Assembly (NCBI RefSeq): GCF_900183575.1
Contig: NZ_FXUZ01000002.1
Location: forward strand, 186,001 to 250,000
Reading direction: 5' to 3'
From: Staphylococcus cornubiensis
GTDB lineage: Bacteria > Bacillota > Bacilli > Staphylococcales > Staphylococcaceae
Length of the DNA: 64,000 bases
Each line of letters opens with the position of its first letter. The first letter of the stretch is position 1. The notes beneath the pieces were generated by a model. It did no database searches, was not told where the DNA came from, and saw only the letters and a list, made by a program, of their open reading frames with translations. The translations under genes and the position numbers were made by a program. Shown piece after piece: positions 8,651-17,276 of the stretch.

Positions 8651-8833
8651 TTATGTCAGTATTAAAATAGCGGCAATAATTAACACTAATAGCATGGCAT
8701 CAACACCGACCATTAATTTGTAACGTGTGTTTACAGTGCCTTCTTTCGTTGTTTTATATAACATGAATGCATTTGGGATGAAACTGATTAAGAGAATTGC
8801 AATAACAATAATACCAATCATGTGTGTAGACAT
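8651..8833 (-). CDS. Small membrane protein, 60 residues
   Basis: Two hydrophobic helices (about 4-25 and 40-60) joined by a polar loop, YKTTKEGTVNTRYK. Its ribosome site AAGGAG is embedded in the last codons of the upstream gene, 8841-9176, seven bases before its stop, so the two form one operon. Family not recognised. Confidence 0.65.
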   Translation of the reverse strand: MSTHMIGIIVIAILLISFIPNAFMLYKTTKEGTVNTRYKLMVGVDAMLLVLIIAAILILT

Positions 8834-8840
8834 TCTATCA

Positions 8841-9176
8841 CTACTCCTTTAACAAACGTTGTCGAATCGCACCGATGAGTATACCGAGCACAATACCTAT
8901 AGCCAAACCAATAAAGGGGCTACTAAGCCATTGTCCAATGACGACACCGAGTATGATACCGATTGACAGTGGTGGGCCGTACATGCGTTTACGTGTGTCA
9001 TTATTTAAAATAGCAAATACTAAGAAATAAAACACCGCAAAAGCAACCGCAACACAGACTGAACGGATGAATAACTCAGTTGTCGAATAAGTGGATTGTG
9101 TTTGGTTTAGGAAGTAAAAGAGTAAACCTAAAAAGATTGAGATGATGATACCTCTAATGATACGTGCTCTATCCAT
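8841..9176 (-). CDS. Membrane protein, 111 residues
   Basis: Four hydrophobic segments in a basic-ended protein (MDRARIIRG at the start, RQRLLKE at the end). A glycine-rich repeat, GIILGVVIGQW and GIVLGILIGA, makes up the C-terminal half and suggests two packed helices. GAAGGAG precedes the start. First gene of a two-gene minus-strand operon with the 60-residue protein. Function unknown. Confidence 0.7.
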   Translation of the reverse strand: MDRARIIRGIIISIFLGLLFYFLNQTQSTYSTTELFIRSVCVAVAFAVFYFLVFAILNNDTRKRMYGPPLSIGIILGVVIGQWLSSPFIGLAIGIVLGILIGAIRQRLLKE

Positions 9177-9265
9177 AAAATGCTCCTTCGTCTTTTTGAA
9201 TTGCCACTATTATAACATAGGACATATAAAATAATGGTGTGGACTCATAACGAAGAGATAAATAT

Positions 9266-10108
9266 TCAAGTCTTTTTGTTTTCTCTTTTAATTGCTTTGA
9301 ACTGACCATGATCATTCAGATAAGCGTAGAATAGGCCGATAATCAGACCACCACCAATATAATTTCCAAGTAACGCTGCAGTAATGTTTTTAGTCATATG
9401 TAGTATGTTCAAAGCATCTGTTTGGTAAATCGCACTCGCCACAAAAAGACAAGCATTATAAACGACGTGCTCATAACCCATAAATGCGAAAATCGTTACA
9501 CCGAACATCATTACAAATATTTTTGCAAGGACATCATCAATTTGCATTGCTATCACTAAAGCAATGTTAATAAAGAAGTTTGCGAAGATTGCACGAACTA
9601 AAATATTTTGAAAACCATATTCATGAATTTTTACTTGTATCGTATGTTCTAGCATATGAATCATATCGGGTGTCATTACGTTAGATAAACGGAGTAAACT
9701 AAATAAAATGATTGCACCGATAATATTTCCAACAAAACATAGCGTAAATATCTTTAAAACACGCGTAGGATGAATCAAATGATAGTATAACCCTACAGTA
9801 AAATACATAAAGTTACTCGTCAGTAGTTCAGAATTTGTGAATAAGATTAAAACAAGCGCAAAGCTAAAAGTAAACGCGCCCGCCATGTTCACCAATCCAG
9901 GTGCGACATCCGGGGCAAATGTCGTTTTGACCATTAATACAAAGACTGTAATAATACTGATAATAAATCCGGCCATCATCGCTCTTAATAAATAACGTTT
10001 TAAATAAAAACTCTGCAACACATCTTTCTTTTGAATCGTCTCAATAATGTTTGAAACCCACTGACGTCCATAAAAAATTGTATCCCATTTAATATTAGTA
10101 TCCTTCAT
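9266..10108 (-). CDS. Formate/nitrite transporter (FNT) family channel
   Basis: 280 residues with six transmembrane helices after a 40-residue cytoplasmic N-terminus (IETIQKKDVLQSFYLKRYLLRAMMAG). FTNSELLTSNFMYFTVGLYYH matches the FNT repeat-1 broken-helix region; the second repeat includes the GYEHVVYNACLF segment. The final helix is GGGLIIGLFYAYLN. FNT pentamers pass formate, nitrite or hydrosulfide. The formate dehydrogenase at 19043 makes formate a fair guess, but the genes are not linked in an operon. AAAGGAATC lies upstream of the start. Confidence 0.85.
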   Translation of the reverse strand: MKDTNIKWDTIFYGRQWVSNIIETIQKKDVLQSFYLKRYLLRAMMAGFIISIITVFVLMVKTTFAPDVAPGLVNMAGAFTFSFALVLILFTNSELLTSNFMYFTVGLYYHLIHPTRVLKIFTLCFVGNIIGAIILFSLLRLSNVMTPDMIHMLEHTIQVKIHEYGFQNILVRAIFANFFINIALVIAMQIDDVLAKIFVMMFGVTIFAFMGYEHVVYNACLFVASAIYQTDALNILHMTKNITAALLGNYIGGGLIIGLFYAYLNDHGQFKAIKRENKKT

Positions 10109-10481
10109 AAATTAGATTCCTTTCTTAAATAATACACATAGTATAAGCAATTCGGATATAAATGTGAATATAATCACAAATTGTTAATGTGACAATATTT
10201 TGACGGCCCATCAGTGTAAACGTTCTCATGAAAACAATCTTAATAAAAAGTAGGGAAACCAACGTACTGTATGGGACGATGAATACAGTAATGATTAAGG
10301 TTGCATCCTATATATAGACGGATTAATGATGTTTTTATCTTGAAAATGACAATGTAAATGAATGGCTTAACATTTTTAAATTTTTCTTCAAATCTCGAAA
10401 GTTTATAGTATAATAGCGACATGCACGGTTCAACATCAATTTGATATGAGTAGGGGTTACAAAAGGAGATGGAACGTTGTC
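10109..10481. other. Intergenic stretch between FNT and permease genes
   Basis: AT-rich divergent spacer. A 60-codon minus-strand frame at 10240-10422 has no ribosome site and no family resemblance. No riboswitch or T-box pattern was seen. Promoters of both flanking genes must lie here. Confidence 0.5.
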
Positions 10482-11870
10482 ATGGAAGATAATCAATTAC
10501 ACAGAGGATTAAGTTCTCGACAGATTCAAATGATCGCACTCGGTGGTACTATCGGTGTTGGTTTATTTATGGGGGCATCAAGTACCATTGCATGGACAGG
10601 ACCCTCTGTTATTTTCGCTTATTTAGTTGCAGGTTTATTTTTATTTTTAATAATGCGCGCAATGGGAGAAATGGTCTATCTTGATCCATCAACTGGTTCA
10701 TTTGCAAACTATGCAACAGATTATATCCATCCTGTTGCCGGATATGTGACTGCATGGGCCAACATCTTTCAATGGATTGTTGTAGGGATGTCTGAAGTTA
10801 TCGCAGTTGGCGCATATATGAAGTTTTGGTTTCCAGAGCTACCAACATGGATTCCTGGCGTGATTGTTATTGTACTCTTAACGGCTGCCAATGCAGTGTC
10901 TGTAAAAGTATTTGGAGAGTTTGAATTTTGGTTTGCGATGATTAAAATCGTGACAATTATTTTAATGATTATTGCTGGTTTCGGTTTGATTTTCTTCGGT
11001 ATAGGGAACGGAGGCAATCCAATCGGTCTAAGCAACCTTACAGCACACGGCGGTTTTATGCCTAATGGATGGTTAGGATTTTTCTTTGCTTTATCTATCG
11101 TTATCGGTTCATATCAAGGGGTTGAGTTAATCGGTATTACGGCAGGTGAAACAAAGGACCCTCAAAAAAATATTAAAAAAGCAGTTAACGGCGTCATTTG
11201 GCGTATTTTAATCTTTTATATCGGTGCCATTTTTGTCATTGTAACAGTTTATCCTTGGGACGAATTACATGACATTGGTAGTCCATTTGTAGCAACATTC
11301 GCAAAAGTTGGGATTACTATTGCTGCAGGTTTAATTAACTTTGTTGTGATTACAGCAGCGATGTCAGGCTGTAACTCAGGTATTTTCAGCTCAAGTCGTA
11401 TGATTTTCACATTGGCACAACATCGTCAATTACCAGCTATCTTTACAAAAGTTATGAGAAACGGTGTACCTTTTTATACCGTTTTAGCAGTATCAATTGG
11501 TATTTTCATAGGTGTCATTCTTAATGTTGTATTACCAATGTTTATCGATGGTTCTGAAAATATTTTTGTCTATGTTTATAGTGCGTCTATTTTACCGGGT
11601 ATGATTCCATGGTTTATGATTTTGTTTAGCCATATTCAATTTAGAAAGAAATTTCCAGAAAAATTAGAAAACCATCCTTTCAAAATGCCATTTGCGCCAG
11701 TATCGAACTATCTTTCAATCGCATTTTTATTATTAGTATTGGTTGCAATGTTAATCAATGGTGAAACACGTGTATCGGTAATTATCGGTTTCTTATTCTT
11801 AGGCTTTATGGGTGTGTTTTTCTTCTTACGTGGATATCATAAACGTGATAAAGAAGACTTTAAATTATAG
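10482..11870 (+). CDS. Amino acid permease (APC superfamily, AAT family)
   Basis: About 462 residues, twelve predicted helices. The N-terminal HRGLSSRQIQMIALGGTIGVGLFMGA is the amino acid transporter (AAT) signature, and the loop GSYQGVELIGITAGETKDPQKNI between helices 6 and 7 is the conserved ETKDP motif. The family takes up proline, serine, alanine, lysine or aromatic residues by proton symport. The ATG at 10482 matches the usual start; AAAGGAG lies 12 bases upstream, a little far. An in-frame ATG at 10446 overlaps no ribosome site. Confidence 0.88.
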   Translation: MEDNQLHRGLSSRQIQMIALGGTIGVGLFMGASSTIAWTGPSVIFAYLVAGLFLFLIMRAMGEMVYLDPSTGSFANYATDYIHPVAGYVTAWANIFQWIVVGMSEVIAVGAYMKFWFPELPTWIPGVIVIVLLTAANAVSVKVFGEFEFWFAMIKIVTIILMIIAGFGLIFFGIGNGGNPIGLSNLTAHGGFMPNGWLGFFFALSIVIGSYQGVELIGITAGETKDPQKNIKKAVNGVIWRILIFYIGAIFVIVTVYPWDELHDIGSPFVATFAKVGITIAAGLINFVVITAAMSGCNSGIFSSSRMIFTLAQHRQLPAIFTKVMRNGVPFYTVLAVSIGIFIGVILNVVLPMFIDGSENIFVYVYSASILPGMIPWFMILFSHIQFRKKFPEKLENHPFKMPFAPVSNYLSIAFLLLVLVAMLINGETRVSVIIGFLFLGFMGVFFFLRGYHKRDKEDFKL

Positions 11871-12002
11871 AAGTAACAATAATCGTACTGTATTTTGGGA
11901 AGAGATACATAGCGATATCATATTGATCGAGCTTATATTCGCATAGTTGAGATGATCCGTGCTTCAATATGCGTGTCGACTTTTAAATGTAGAGCATGTT
12001 TA

Positions 12003-12034
12003 AAGTGGGATGGCACATGTCATTCCGCTTTTTT
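12003..12034 (+). terminator. Terminator after amino acid permease
   Basis: AAGTGGGATG pairs with CATTCCGCTT (two G-U), followed by six T. Confidence 0.8.
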
Positions 12035-12058
12035 ACATGTCAAAATAGCGACAAACTT

Positions 12059-12421
12059 CTATAATTCGACATAAGGCATTTGAAAGTAAGATTGTGTCCG
12101 TATAATTTGCTGAATGTAACTCTGATTCAATTGACTTTGACTGCCAAATTCAGTATGGACGAGTGGATGATGATACAAGTTGTGAAGACAAGCATAAAAG
12201 AGGTCGTAAGGATAGGCGCTGTATGCGTGGGTATAAACGGGTTGAGGCAATTGTTCATAATAGGTATGGACTTTTGTTTCAATAGTGGCTAATATTTCTT
12301 GGGCTTGTTCGCGGTTTCTTGTATAGACGAAATCGTAAGTGGTAGTTAAGTCTAACAATTCATTCAAAACTTTTAGTGCTTGCATGTAATTCGGAATCTC
12401 ATAACAATTCATGATTGGCAT
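12059..12421 (-). CDS. Uncharacterised 120-residue protein
   Basis: Unrecognised. Soluble, rich in Tyr, Gln and Leu, with a predicted helical pattern throughout (ALKVLNELLDLTTTYDF; AQEILATIETKVHTYYEQL). No motif stands out. It lies between two convergent or divergent genes and is read alone. A 70-codon plus-strand frame inside it looks like a shadow. Confidence 0.6.
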   Translation of the reverse strand: MPIMNCYEIPNYMQALKVLNELLDLTTTYDFVYTRNREQAQEILATIETKVHTYYEQLPQPVYTHAYSAYPYDLFYACLHNLYHHPLVHTEFGSQSQLNQSYIQQIIRTQSYFQMPYVEL

Positions 12422-12556
12422 CCTTTCGTTAAATCATATATATTATAACAAGGATAATGAAAAGAAATAACTATTGTATGAAACTGTAAAAAAAGTCACA
12501 GGGATGTGATATAAGTTCATACATTTTCAATTTTTAAAAAGAAAGAGAGCATTAAA

Positions 12557-13288
12557 ATGTCAAAATATAAATGGAAAGATATTGCTTGGTGGGACTTGCT
12601 ATTAGTTCCAATCGTCATCGTTGCATCACTTTTATTTGGAATACTTACAGTTATCATTAGTGTTACATTTTTTAATATGGACCACGAATCACTTTTAACA
12701 AGTTCTTATGGACTTGCTGCACAAGTGACTGCTTCAGCCCTCGCGTATATTGTCGTGATTATCAGTTTTTACTTGTTACATTTTAGAACGATGGGCCAGC
12801 GATTTATGAATGGACTTCGAGGGATACGTCAATATGTATTTTGGATTGTAGGGGCGTACCTCATCGCACAAGCTGTTTCATGGATCTATAGTTATCTACA
12901 ACAATGGTTACCTGAACAATTTCAATATGATACGACACAAAATGAAATCATGATCAATCAATTGTTTTCAATTTCATGGTTTACCCCGATTAATTTCATG
13001 ATGATTGTCATACTCGCACCTGTCGTTGAAGAAATTTTCTTCCGTCATATTTTAATTGGAGAGTTAGGAAAGAAATTAAACTTTAAAGTCATGGCTGTTG
13101 TTTCAGTATTATTATTTGCGGGTGTCCATGTGATTCAAGCGACTTCCCCATTTGAAATTATAGATTATTTAATTTTAGCCATTCCACTTGTGTTCTTATA
13201 TATGAAAAGTGGACGTAATTTAGGTGTATCGATCGCCTTTCACATGTTAAATAACTTTATTTCATTTGTAGTTACACTGATGCAATAG
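12557..13288 (+). CDS. CPBP family intramembrane metalloprotease
   Basis: 243 residues with about seven helices. The family motifs are in place: EEIFFR (Glu158, Glu159, Arg163), HVIQ (His191) and FHMLNN (His229, Asn233). CPBP (CAAX/Abi) enzymes are intramembrane glutamic proteases; staphylococcal members include surface-display and bacteriocin-immunity factors. Start is supported by GAAAGAGAG upstream. It shares a bidirectional terminator with the convergent WYL regulator. Confidence 0.88.
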   Translation: MSKYKWKDIAWWDLLLVPIVIVASLLFGILTVIISVTFFNMDHESLLTSSYGLAAQVTASALAYIVVIISFYLLHFRTMGQRFMNGLRGIRQYVFWIVGAYLIAQAVSWIYSYLQQWLPEQFQYDTTQNEIMINQLFSISWFTPINFMMIVILAPVVEEIFFRHILIGELGKKLNFKVMAVVSVLLFAGVHVIQATSPFEIIDYLILAIPLVFLYMKSGRNLGVSIAFHMLNNFISFVVTLMQ

Positions 13289-13306
13289 TGAAATTAACCA
13301 TAGAAA

Positions 13307-13342
13307 AAACCAATGTTCTGCTTGAATGCATGACATTGGTTT
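13307..13342. terminator. Bidirectional terminator
   Basis: AAACCAATGT and ACATTGGTTT form a stem with A- and T-rich flanks between the convergent CPBP and WYL genes. Confidence 0.8.
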
Positions 13343-14042
13343 ATTTACGTTCGGATGCTTTTAAATAGGTTTCGTAATTATCAAGTGTTATATCATTTGT
13401 TTGTATTGATTTTTGGAAAGAATATGAAATGTCTTCAATCGTAGCAATATCAACATACTGTGTATAATCGCCACCAATATGATACACAATTGCTTGCCAA
13501 CCATCGTGACGTGCAATCATCCCGATAAAGATGACATTTTCAAATCGTCGCTCACCACGCTCATCTGCTTTATAATCAATCCCCATTACTTTTCGTTCTT
13601 GGCAATAAATCAAAATATCACTAAATTGAACGGGCAAGCGTGGATGTAATCGCGTCTCGTATAACACATATTGATCCAATTGGCGTAATGCACGACGAAT
13701 ATGTGTATAAGGCTGCTTTAATATTTTTTGAATGAGGTGATTCGTAGCTTCTTCATAGGGTAACGTCGATTGTGCTTGGCTTTCCTTTAATATCAAATAG
13801 AGTGCTTGTAGTTCTTTTTGAGTCAAGTTCAATTGATAGTAATGCTGATGCTCTTGGAGTTGGTAGCCGCCATACATACCTGCATGTGCCACAATTTGAA
13901 CGCCTTTACCTTCTAATTCTTGCATGTCGCGTAAAATCGTACGTTTAGAAACATTGAGTGCTTGCGCTAATTCAAGGGCAGTCATCGGTTTGTCTTGTTG
14001 AATCAAGGCTAACAACTTCTTTTGTCGCGTCTCTTTATTCAT
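13341..14042 (-). CDS. YafY-type HTH/WYL transcriptional regulator
   Basis: 233 residues. The DeoR-like winged helix is at about 1-60 (ALELAQALNVSKRTILRDMQELEGKGV) with the wing AHAGMYGGYQL. A middle helical region and a WYL-like C-terminal domain follow (MGIDYKADERGERRFENVIFIGMIARHDGWQAIVY). WYL domains sense nucleotides or nucleic acid. The start at 14042 follows GGGAGGG; the longer frame to 14057 uses a TTG that overlaps the ribosome site. Target genes unknown; autoregulation is common in the family. Confidence 0.82.
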   Translation of the reverse strand: MNKETRQKKLLALIQQDKPMTALELAQALNVSKRTILRDMQELEGKGVQIVAHAGMYGGYQLQEHQHYYQLNLTQKELQALYLILKESQAQSTLPYEEATNHLIQKILKQPYTHIRRALRQLDQYVLYETRLHPRLPVQFSDILIYCQERKVMGIDYKADERGERRFENVIFIGMIARHDGWQAIVYHIGGDYTQYVDIATIEDISYSFQKSIQTNDITLDNYETYLKASERK

Positions 14043-14169
14043 ACGAATCCCTCCCAAACATGTTTAACAATATTATAGCATATCTATTAAATAATTATAG
14101 TGAAAGACTTTTTCATCTACATTGTACGACAAAGTGAAATATGTAAATAAAAAGTCTGCAAAAAGTTTT

Positions 14170-14207
14170 AGAAAACGCTTACAATTATGTCGGAATTGTG
14201 TTATAGT
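14170..14207 (+). promoter_or_regulatory. Sigma-A promoter overlapped by a CcpA cre site
   Basis: TTACAA (14179-14184), a 17-base spacer and TATAGT (14202-14207). AGAAAACGCTTACA at 14170-14183 matches the cre consensus TGWAARCGYTWNCW at all but the first base and covers the -35, so CcpA binding should repress. Confidence 0.8.
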
Positions 14208-14213
14208 GTAGTT

Positions 14214-14377
14214 AGCTACTAGGGGGATGGTACAAAGAAAATTCAAATAAAGGGGTAGCTATCAGAAATGATAGTAATGTTTGAATGATCAGTTGTACTG
14301 ATTCTAGTTTAACATCTTCAATATTTATTACTTACTTTCCTTTCTATGCCGGTTGGTTCGCTCCAACCGGTTTTTTT
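14214..14377 (+). ncRNA. rsaI: Small regulatory RNA, RsaI (RsaOG)-like
   Basis: A transcript starting near 14214 from the promoter above ends at a strong terminator (CCGGTTGG, loop TTCGCT, CCAACCGG, seven T at 14371-14377), about 164 nt. No coding frame of note is present. AGCTAC (14214) pairs with GTAGCT (14255), enclosing a G-rich AGGGGGATGG. Two further hairpins follow (CTATCA/TGATAG and ATCAGT/ACTGAT), then a single-stranded pyrimidine-rich TTACTTTCCTTTCT. Known from S. aureus: RsaI is a conserved sRNA of similar size with a CcpA site at its promoter and G-rich and pyrimidine-rich regions, and it acts on glucose-uptake and fructosamine-kinase mRNAs. The position next to the IMPase and lcpC genes also fits my memory of the S. 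aureus locus. Confidence 0.75.
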
Positions 14378-14504
14378 CGTATAAAAATAGGTGCGTGGCT
14401 TGATGATTCATTTAAATAAGATATGACTCATTTATTTGACTGATGTCCCAAAAATATATTTTCTTCTGTATAATAGAGCTAACATAGAAAAAGAGGTGAG
14501 ACGT

Positions 14505-15299
14505 ATGTTATCTGAATCAGAACGTCATCGCATTGATCAACACGTCCAACAATGGATTCATCAAATGACTCAAGAACTTCCTGAACTGATTCATCAAATT
14601 CAAACCGATATGAAATCCAGTCGTTTTGATCTCGTGACGAACGTTGACCGAACTATCGAAACGAGATTTGAACAATTTTTAAAAACGCATTATCCAGATC
14701 ACCATTTATATGGAGAAGAAGCACACCATGAAACACAACATTTAAGAGAGGGACATACATGGTTGATTGACCCTATAGATGGAACGGCCAATTTAGTTAA
14801 GCAACAAGATGATTTTTGCATGATTATTGGATATTTTGTGGAAGGTGAACCACAACTCTCTTATATTTATGATTATCCAAGGCAGAAATTATATCATGCA
14901 ATAAAAGGAAGCGGGGCATTTCTAAATAACGAGCCCATTGAACCGGTTACACCACGTCCACTGAAAGACATGATCATTTCATTTAATAATCGCGTGCTCA
15001 ATGATGAAACGATGCACCAATTATTAGATGCTTCATTTGGTTATCGTTTGATAGGCGCTTGTGGTTTGGATTCAGCGCGTGTCATTACGGGGCAATTTGG
15101 CGCGCATATTCATACGAATGCAAAACCGTGGGATATTGCGGCTCAATTTTTATTTGCGCAAGAACTTGGGCTGAAGATGACAGATTTCCATCAACAGCCG
15201 ATTGATTTTGTGCATGGTGGGCCTTTTATTGTAAGTAATCCAGGCTGTTATGAAACCATTTTAAATATATTGCTAGCCAATGGAGGGTATCAAAAATAG
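14505..15299 (+). CDS. Inositol monophosphatase family protein
   Basis: 264 residues. Metal-binding motifs in order: GEEA at about 72, WLIDPIDGTANLV at about 85-97 (the DPIDGT signature), and KPWDIAAQFLFAQELG at about 205-220. The fold removes phosphate from inositol-1-phosphate, but bacterial SuhB-like proteins also act on NADP, fructose-1,6-bisphosphate or other sugar phosphates. GAGGTGAG precedes the ATG at 14505; the frame upstream to 14436 lacks a ribosome site. It lies just downstream of the RsaI-like RNA and upstream of the LCP gene. Confidence 0.88.
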   Translation: MLSESERHRIDQHVQQWIHQMTQELPELIHQIQTDMKSSRFDLVTNVDRTIETRFEQFLKTHYPDHHLYGEEAHHETQHLREGHTWLIDPIDGTANLVKQQDDFCMIIGYFVEGEPQLSYIYDYPRQKLYHAIKGSGAFLNNEPIEPVTPRPLKDMIISFNNRVLNDETMHQLLDASFGYRLIGACGLDSARVITGQFGAHIHTNAKPWDIAAQFLFAQELGLKMTDFHQQPIDFVHGGPFIVSNPGCYETILNILLANGGYQK

Positions 15300-15424
15300 A
15301 GTTGCGTCTAAAGACCGATTCCGGTAGATGAACTTTACTGTAAAATAACACTTATTACATGACGGGATAATATTTCACATGTCTCCATAAAGCTTGAACA
15401 ATACATTCGGAAAGAAGTGATTTT

Positions 15425-16378
15425 TTGGAGTATAAAAGAACACAAAAACGTAAAAACCCTATAGTGAGATTTTTATTATGGTTCATCGGTATTTTATTCA
15501 TTTTAGCAATGATTGCTGTCGCTTATCTTGCATTTAAAATCTTTTCAGTAGGTGGCGCCATTCATAATCCTTTAGATAGAAATCATTCAGAATTAAGATC
15601 TGGTAAAGTGGATTTGAGTAAGGGCGAGCCTTTTTCTATTGCTTTATTCGGTATCGATTCAGATGCGCAACGTGAAAGTGCAGGCGGTGGGGAACGCAGC
15701 GATACGATTATGATTTTGTCAGTGAATCCTGAAAAGAAAACGACAGAAATGATTAGTATTCCGCGTGACACGCAAGCAGAGATTGTTGGACGCGATACGA
15801 CTGAAAAAATCAACCATGCTTATGCGTATGGTGGCCCAGATATGGCAGTGAAATCAATCGAAAAATTAATGGGTGTCCCTATCGACCACTATGCAACAGT
15901 CAATATGGATGGTTTAAAAGATACCATTGATACAGTTGGTGGTATTGACGTGACAAGTAATGCCACATTTAACGCTGGAGGTCATCAGTTTACAAAAGGT
16001 CAACGTACACATCTGGATGGTGATACAGCGATGTCATTTATTCGTAGCCGTAAAGAAGAAGGTGCGGGTGGTGACTTTGGTAGACAAGAAAGACAACAAC
16101 TTGTTCTTCAAGGTTTAGCAAACAAATTAACAGGTATTTCATCGTTAACAAACTTTAATGCTTTGATGGACCAATTAAGTGATAACGTGAAAACAGACTT
16201 AACAATTGGTGAATTGAATCAAATTCGCAGCAACTATAGTGACGCTAATGACAATGTTCATCGTCATCAGTTAGATGGTTCAGGTGGCATTCAAAACGAC
16301 GGTCTTTACTATTTCATTCCAGATGAAACACAAAAACAATCGTTAGTGCAACAGTATAAACAAAACTTAAACTTATAA
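15425..16378 (+). CDS. lcpC: LytR-CpsA-Psr (LCP) glycopolymer ligase
   Basis: 317 residues. A basic N-terminus (MEYKRTQKRKN) and one membrane helix at about 14-38 are followed by an extracellular LCP domain at about 65-240. Conserved parts include SIALFGIDSD, GGGERSDTIMILSV, MISIPRDTQAEI, KINHAYAYGGPDMAV and SFIRSRKEEGAGGDFGRQERQQ, with the Arg/Asp residues that bind the pyrophosphate lipid. LCP enzymes attach wall teichoic acid or capsule to peptidoglycan. Length and position before fdhA fit S. aureus LcpC, which is why I give the symbol. The start codon is TTG. Confidence 0.8.
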   Translation: MEYKRTQKRKNPIVRFLLWFIGILFILAMIAVAYLAFKIFSVGGAIHNPLDRNHSELRSGKVDLSKGEPFSIALFGIDSDAQRESAGGGERSDTIMILSVNPEKKTTEMISIPRDTQAEIVGRDTTEKINHAYAYGGPDMAVKSIEKLMGVPIDHYATVNMDGLKDTIDTVGGIDVTSNATFNAGGHQFTKGQRTHLDGDTAMSFIRSRKEEGAGGDFGRQERQQLVLQGLANKLTGISSLTNFNALMDQLSDNVKTDLTIGELNQIRSNYSDANDNVHRHQLDGSGGIQNDGLYYFIPDETQKQSLVQQYKQNLNL

Positions 16379-16421
16379 GAGAGTGAGAAATAAGTTGCTC
16401 TTGAAATAGCAAAAAATAAAT

Positions 16422-16474
16422 ATGCCTTGCAATGGATAACGTTATCTTACGTTCACATTGCAGGGCATTTTTTT
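16422..16474 (+). terminator. Strong terminator after lcpC
   Basis: ATGCCTTGCAATG pairs with CATTGCAGGGCAT (one G-U) and runs into seven T. Confidence 0.9.
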
Positions 16475-16507
16475 AATATCCTTGATAAATAACAACCCTA
16501 TACCTAT

Positions 16508-16536
16508 TTGAAACAATATTCAGAAAAAGATAAAAT
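16508..16536 (+). promoter_or_regulatory. Promoter of the DUF969-DUF979-pcp operon
   Basis: TTGAAA, 17-base spacer, TAAAAT. Just downstream, AGAAAACGCATACA (16538-16551) is a cre-like sequence with two mismatches, a weak CcpA candidate. Confidence 0.6.
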
Positions 16537-16568
16537 AAAGAAAACGCATACATAAAGGGGGATACGAT

Positions 16569-17276
16569 ATGGAATGGCTTAAACTGATAGGCATTCTGAT
16601 TATTGTTTTAGGCTTTTACTTCAAATGGGATACAATCGGAACCGTACTCATTGCAGCAATTGTGACTGGACTCGTTTCTCATATGAATTTCATGACTATC
16701 TTAGACACACTGGGTAAAGCATTTGTTGATAATCGGATGGTGTCATTATTCATTTTAACGTTGCCTATGGTGGGCATGATTGAGCGTTTCGGTTTAAAAA
16801 CGCAAGCAACACGTTTGATTAACCGTATTCAAGGGATTACTTCCGGGCGTATCATGTCCTTCTACTTATTGATTCGTGAAGTTGCCGGCCTTGCATCGAT
16901 TCGAATTGGAGGTCATCCGCAATTTGTCCGTCCACTCATGAATCCAATGGTCCAAGCAGCAGCTAAAGCGAAATATCAACGAAAAATAGATGCTACAGAT
17001 GAAGAAAAGTTGAAAGCACATATTTCTGCTATGGAAAATTATGGTAACTTTTTCGGTCAAAATTTATTTGTCGGCGCATCAGGCGTGCTGTTAATCGTAG
17101 CAACTTTCCAATCGCTCCATATGGAAGTGAAAGCAGTCGAAATTGCACTGTATTCTGCACCGATTGCCATTGTCGTACTCGTTATCGGCGTCATTCAAAA
17201 TATTCTGTTTGATCGAAAAATGAATCGTAAGTACAGCGAGAAAGGGGGAGCACATGATGAGTCCTCAAACGATTAG
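16569..17276 (+). CDS. DUF969 family membrane protein
   Basis: 235 residues with about five or six helices. The middle has TSGRIMSFYLLIREVAGLASIRIGGHPQFVRPLMNPM, the conserved core of DUF969. The C-terminus is a charged cytoplasmic tail. It is always found with DUF979 in the genomes I know, and the two together look like the two halves of a transporter. The last 23 bases overlap the DUF979 gene, and pcp follows 19 bases later. Likely role (inference): half of a permease for pyroglutamate or pyroglutamyl peptides. Confidence 0.85.
   Translation: MEWLKLIGILIIVLGFYFKWDTIGTVLIAAIVTGLVSHMNFMTILDTLGKAFVDNRMVSLFILTLPMVGMIERFGLKTQATRLINRIQGITSGRIMSFYLLIREVAGLASIRIGGHPQFVRPLMNPMVQAAAKAKYQRKIDATDEEKLKAHISAMENYGNFFGQNLFVGASGVLLIVATFQSLHMEVKAVEIALYSAPIAIVVLVIGVIQNILFDRKMNRKYSEKGGAHDESSND

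Noticed and set aside
10240-10422. 60-codon minus-strand frame between FNT and permease genes
   Set aside because: No Shine-Dalgarno, no hydrophobic or domain pattern, and it overlaps the expected promoter region.
12080-12292. 70-codon plus-strand frame
   Set aside because: Entirely inside the 120-residue minus-strand gene, which has the better start signal.
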